Shown here piece by piece: positions 60,251-64,000 of a DNA stretch of 64,000 nt (positions within the stretch are counted from its first letter, which is position 1; every line of letters starts with the position of its first letter). A program made the translations under genes and the position numbers. The stretch comes from Casuarina equisetifolia (lineage: Eukaryota; Streptophyta; Magnoliopsida; Fagales; Casuarinaceae). The stretch is taken from the NCBI GenBank assembly GCA_028551475.1, contig CM052359.1, forward strand, positions 19,283,583 to 19,347,582, written 5' to 3'. The notes below the pieces were generated by a model that was not told the origin of the DNA, made no database searches, and saw only the letters and a program-made list of their open reading frames with translations.

Positions 60251-62503
60251 TATAACATAACATAGATTACGTAATCAAGATAATAGTATGTTGTAAACTC
60301 AAACCTAAAAGATGATGAAAACATGAAAAAAGTTTAAAATAATTATTGAGATATTTTGCATTCATAGTTGCATTCGTGTAAGAAATTGAAAGCATAGATA
60401 AACTGACTGAAAAACTACACTAAATAATTAATATTGGACTTGGTGAAACACAAGTAAATCAAACTTTCAACCAACCCTGGTACACCAAAGCATCTTCAAG
60501 CAAGGGATCATAACGCTTCTCTTTGGAGCTGATATCATCCCATGAAAAAGGAAAATTTGAAGATGATTGTGTATTTTTTGTACACTTCCAAAGAAAGTTA
60601 TGATCTTATGAAGCATGACCGGTCAAAGTGGACCCCGTAAAAAAATTGTCCAAGTATCCGAATTGTGAGTGAAAATTTGTACTTACCTATGAACATAAAG
60701 TTAAAATGTCATGGAAATTTGGCTATTTAATTGCTTGCTGTGCATGTTGAGATTATACTCACGGGTCATTCATTGCATTAAATAATGTGACCTTCAAAAG
60801 TAAAAACTATGTTTTTAAATAAAATTTATTTAGCTTTGTAGAATTTTAGTTCCACAGAAAGGTCATTGAATTCTACGATAACAACGGGATCCCTAATTCC
60901 TTACTACTTATGATTGCCTAGTTATGCACGGTAAGTGCTTCTAAGTGACTTACATGGATCCTTATATTGAGCATGGCTAAAACCCCTAATATTTGTACTT
61001 TATCTTCGTAAAATATTTGCAACCTCAAAGTCATCACTCTGTCTTCTGTCTTAATCCCCATTTGCGCATATGCCTTACCTCGCATACTTCACCAAATATT
61101 TTCTAACAAATCTTTCCCTCCCGGCTTTCCTCAACATTTTCTATCTGACAAAATACCTCCGCATCTTCATCTTATAACATGTTCGTAGATAGGTTTGGTC
61201 GATTCTCCCTCAATTTTATTCAAGATTTGTGCGTTAATGATTCATAAGCTCATTTCTTTCAATTCAAGTTTACGGGCTAATGTTTTAAAAATCTATCCGT
61301 ATACAAAACAAAAATTACTTTCATGCAATTTAGAGATTATTAGTAGTCATGATCTCGGTCCTTATTTAAACATATTACAGGTTTATTTAGTTTAAGTGGT
61401 CCACTTAGATACTAACTCTAGCCAGCTGTCCGATGCCCTTAACTTAATTTGCGCATATATAAGAATTATACTTATAGGTGATTCATTCCCTTAAATAATG
61501 ATAAGAATTTGTTTGTGTTCCTTTTTAGGAATAACTGGTAGTCGGTGCCTATACGAGTAGATTGCACTTGTTCACCCCGACAGAAAAAGCCTTAGCCTTT
61601 CAGAGTTGGTATTCAGAATAAGTAGATTTCTTGTGGGATGGAAGGTTGAAAGGAACCATTCCACTATCAACGTTGGGCGGAATAAGTAGATTTCTTCTGC
61701 CCAAACCCCTAGTAGTTCAGCATCTATTGCTTTATTAATTAATGGTTTTTTACCATTCTTTTTTTCTAATATTATTCGGGGTGTTAAATATTAAATCTCA
61801 TAATTAGAATTCTTATTAGCTCACTATTAAGTTAGTTGGTTAAGTAATTAATAATTTTTTTAAAAAATTTTAAATATTATATTGCACGCAAGTATATATA
61901 TTCTTTTAAATGAGTGGGTTGCATCTGATATATTATCATCTGATTGCACATGTATTTAAAAAATCTATCTTTACTTAAAAATGGAAACTAAAAAAGATAT
62001 AGTATTGTGAAGTGAAATTTCCTTTCAGAAGGAAACTAATCAGCCCTTTACGAGGAAGGTGGCCTCTCACATCTTTACCACCTGTAAAGAGGTAATCATG
62101 TTTGTTCGTTAGGAATGACTTGCCACCTTTATAGTAAAAGAAATCCTCTCTGATAGTTGTATACTGTCATTTGAAAATGGACCACAAAAATCTTTTCAAT
62201 GGCCCGGGTGCCTTCTCTTGCATAATTTCGGCGAAAGAAAGAGAAATAAATCCACACCGCACACCCTTAAGCATTTCATGAATGCTACGTTCATGCTTAT
62301 ATAAGACAAGTGAGCTACCCACCGAACAAACATTTAATTTTGGGAACCCAAAAAAAAAACCCCACAAGCCTCTGAAAGTATGAAGCTAGTAGACCCAAAT
62401 CACGAGACATTAAATTAGTGCCCACATGTAGCAGGCAAGTCCCAATCAAAAGAATCTCAGCTGTTCAACCGCACATATTGTTGTGTTGTAAATGCTGGTC
62501 TTC

Positions 62504-62504
62504 T

Positions 62505-62535
<31 letters not shown>

Positions 62536-62540
62536 TTTTA
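62504..62540. repeat. (TTTA)9 microsatellite
   Basis: This is an uninterrupted run of TTTA units. Confidence 0.9.
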
Positions 62541-63318
62541 AAAATGAACTGCTTATCTTTGCATGGCATCATTTGCTTCTTACGTGTATCTTTCTGTGTC
62601 AAATAATTCAAGACGGTTAGGTTATTCATATCCAAGATGATAAGCTTTTGGTGTACCCACCGGAGAACAAGTGGCGTGAATGTTTTGTCCTGAACTGCCG
62701 GATATTTTACATTCCCCTGGAGGAAACTTGAAGGCACTGGAATTCACCGAACCTTCTTGAATGTGGCGGTTGCATTCATTTCTTCAAGATAGTTGCAGAG
62801 CTTCAGACTTTTTCAGCGGCTTTCAAGATCATGGCCCAACCACAATCATCCCAGCGTTGACTTCCTCATTTCTTTTTAATTTTTCATTAAATTTCTCCTC
62901 ATCCTGACCTAGATTAAAAAGCAAGCTATTCTGCTTGCGTAATAAAGGCAGCTTTTAATTCATGGGAAAGAAAAAAGGAGGGGGATGCCAGCCAACAAAT
63001 AGCTGGAAATAACAGTAAAGGCCTGGTGCAAGGGGGGACCAAGATGGCATTCATTTATCCCCCTTTCACCATTAGTTTCGGAAATCGTAAATTGTTTTCT
63101 TTTTTTTTTTTTCCTTCGTTGTTCTTGTATTCTACTCTCAAATAAAGATTCCCATGCATGTTGATTCATTTCGGTTTCCAATTGAGAACCTTCCTTAAAT
63201 CATACGACTTAAGGGGCATGCCCTAACTTAGTAGTATTTTTTGAGTTAAATCTTGACCGATAGTGTCACTGGTTATGAGCTTGAGTCTCCTTCTCTCCTT
63301 TTCCGTGTGCATGTGTTA

Positions 63319-63357
63319 ATAAATAAAATAAAATAAAATAAATAAAATAAAATAAAA
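63319..63357. repeat. AAATA-type microsatellite
   Basis: The run consists of AAATA/AAAT units similar in type to that at 16318-16366. Confidence 0.88.
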
Positions 63358-64000
63358 AGGAAGCCCAACCTCAATTGTGTACTCTAAATCAAATTCTGTA
63401 CCAACAGTCTTACCACTCATGGGTTTAAGCCCCCTCCCTTCACCCATGTGTTAATCTTTTATGCCAAATCCTTGTGTTCCTTAGTTTCCGGGTTGCCTTC
63501 TTCTTTTCTAGTTTAGTGCCATCCTTTGGGTTGTCCTGCTTTGTATCTTTACCCATCTAGGAGTATCAAATTTCAAGCAATTTTATCTTCTCTCCATCTA
63601 TTAAATCAGATTCCAAATCTGGTGAATTGACGGTGTAAAATGTGTTAGTCACATTATTTGGGCCCATCCTACATCATAACTTGAGAAAACTGAGAAATAA
63701 AGAATCCGGAACAAAGAGACGGCTTCCTATCATCGCTCATTAAATGCGTTATTCTACTGATTACACGCTCATACTGAGCTCTCATGCCATTTAATTGGAA
63801 CGATAATTTTCGTTATTTATAATGTATTATATAAAAGACACGTACTCCTGTGGGGCCTCCGAACATGTTTTTCTCCAACTAATTTTACACCCTCTCCCTT
63901 GTATCTTTCAACTGCCATTGTCGTCCGACCATGCCCATTTATGGGCAACAGACCGAGAAAACGATTAATCTTTCGAGAATTTCCTTCCGGACAACAAACC

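Larger units (their letters stand above)
60251..64000. other. Long intergenic region, AT-rich, no gene supported
   Basis: I find no frame with protein-like features. Microsatellites lie at 62504-62540 and about 63319-63357. A TATAAAAG box near 63830 with a CACGT just after it could belong to a plus-strand gene that starts beyond the window, but this is a guess. Confidence 0.4.

Noticed and set aside
63825..63850. Promoter of a downstream gene (TATAAAAG followed by ACACGT)
   Set aside because: It is suggestive only: no coding sequence follows within the window, and TATA-like strings are frequent in this AT-rich DNA.

Overview
The window is nuclear DNA of a flowering plant, most likely a woody eudicot. 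The protein-coding genes look core-eudicot and are split by plant-style AT-rich introns. Most of the space between genes is decayed LTR retrotransposons, and one stretch is a captured piece of chloroplast genome. Grapevine (Vitis) would fit, but that is an inference from overall style and I could not run a database comparison. The prokaryotic categories (operons, ribosome binding sites, CRISPR, attachment sites) do not apply here.

Five protein-coding genes are supported. (1) 12368-13312 (+) is a single-exon gene for a plant protein I cannot assign to a function. (2) 21165-17557 (-) encodes a membrane-anchored RING-CH (RINGv) protein, probably an E3 ubiquitin ligase, in three coding exons. (3) 34428-33715 (-) is a single-exon DOG1-domain (DOG1-like) gene. 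(4) 49045-42046 (-) is CDKE-1/CDK8, the kinase of the Mediator CDK8 module; I reconstructed 15 coding exons and 484 residues. (5) 53075-58803 (+) is NDC1, the type II NAD(P)H dehydrogenase of plastids and mitochondria, with 11 coding exons and about 540 residues. These genes act separately and form no pathway cluster. CDKE-1 and NDC1 are divergent and separated by about 4 kb that contains a retroelement remnant.

Mobile-element layout: 799-11083 is a Ty1/copia element with both LTRs and a perfect 5-bp target duplication. Inside it lies plastid-derived DNA (about 3644-8257; a trnI-CAU pseudogene and the start of ycf2). Inside ycf2 lies a second LTR element (5072-8162) without recognisable pol, so three layers are stacked. 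A decayed Ty3/gypsy element spans 24394-32439 and has itself received a 200-bp solo-LTR-like insert, a LINE 3' fragment and a small non-autonomous LTR element with paired 462-bp LTRs. A third LTR element (copia) spans about 35797-40911. Copia remnants on the minus strand lie near 16480-17000, 50180-51600 and 59600-60250.

The most interesting observations are the three-level nest of plastid DNA inside a retrotransposon, and the fact that three CDKE-1 introns are multiples of three with no stop codon, so their retention would add in-frame segments to the kinase. Others are an enlarged loop in the RING-CH domain, a 24-bp coding minisatellite in the non-autonomous LTR element, and several undescribed tandem or inverted repeats.
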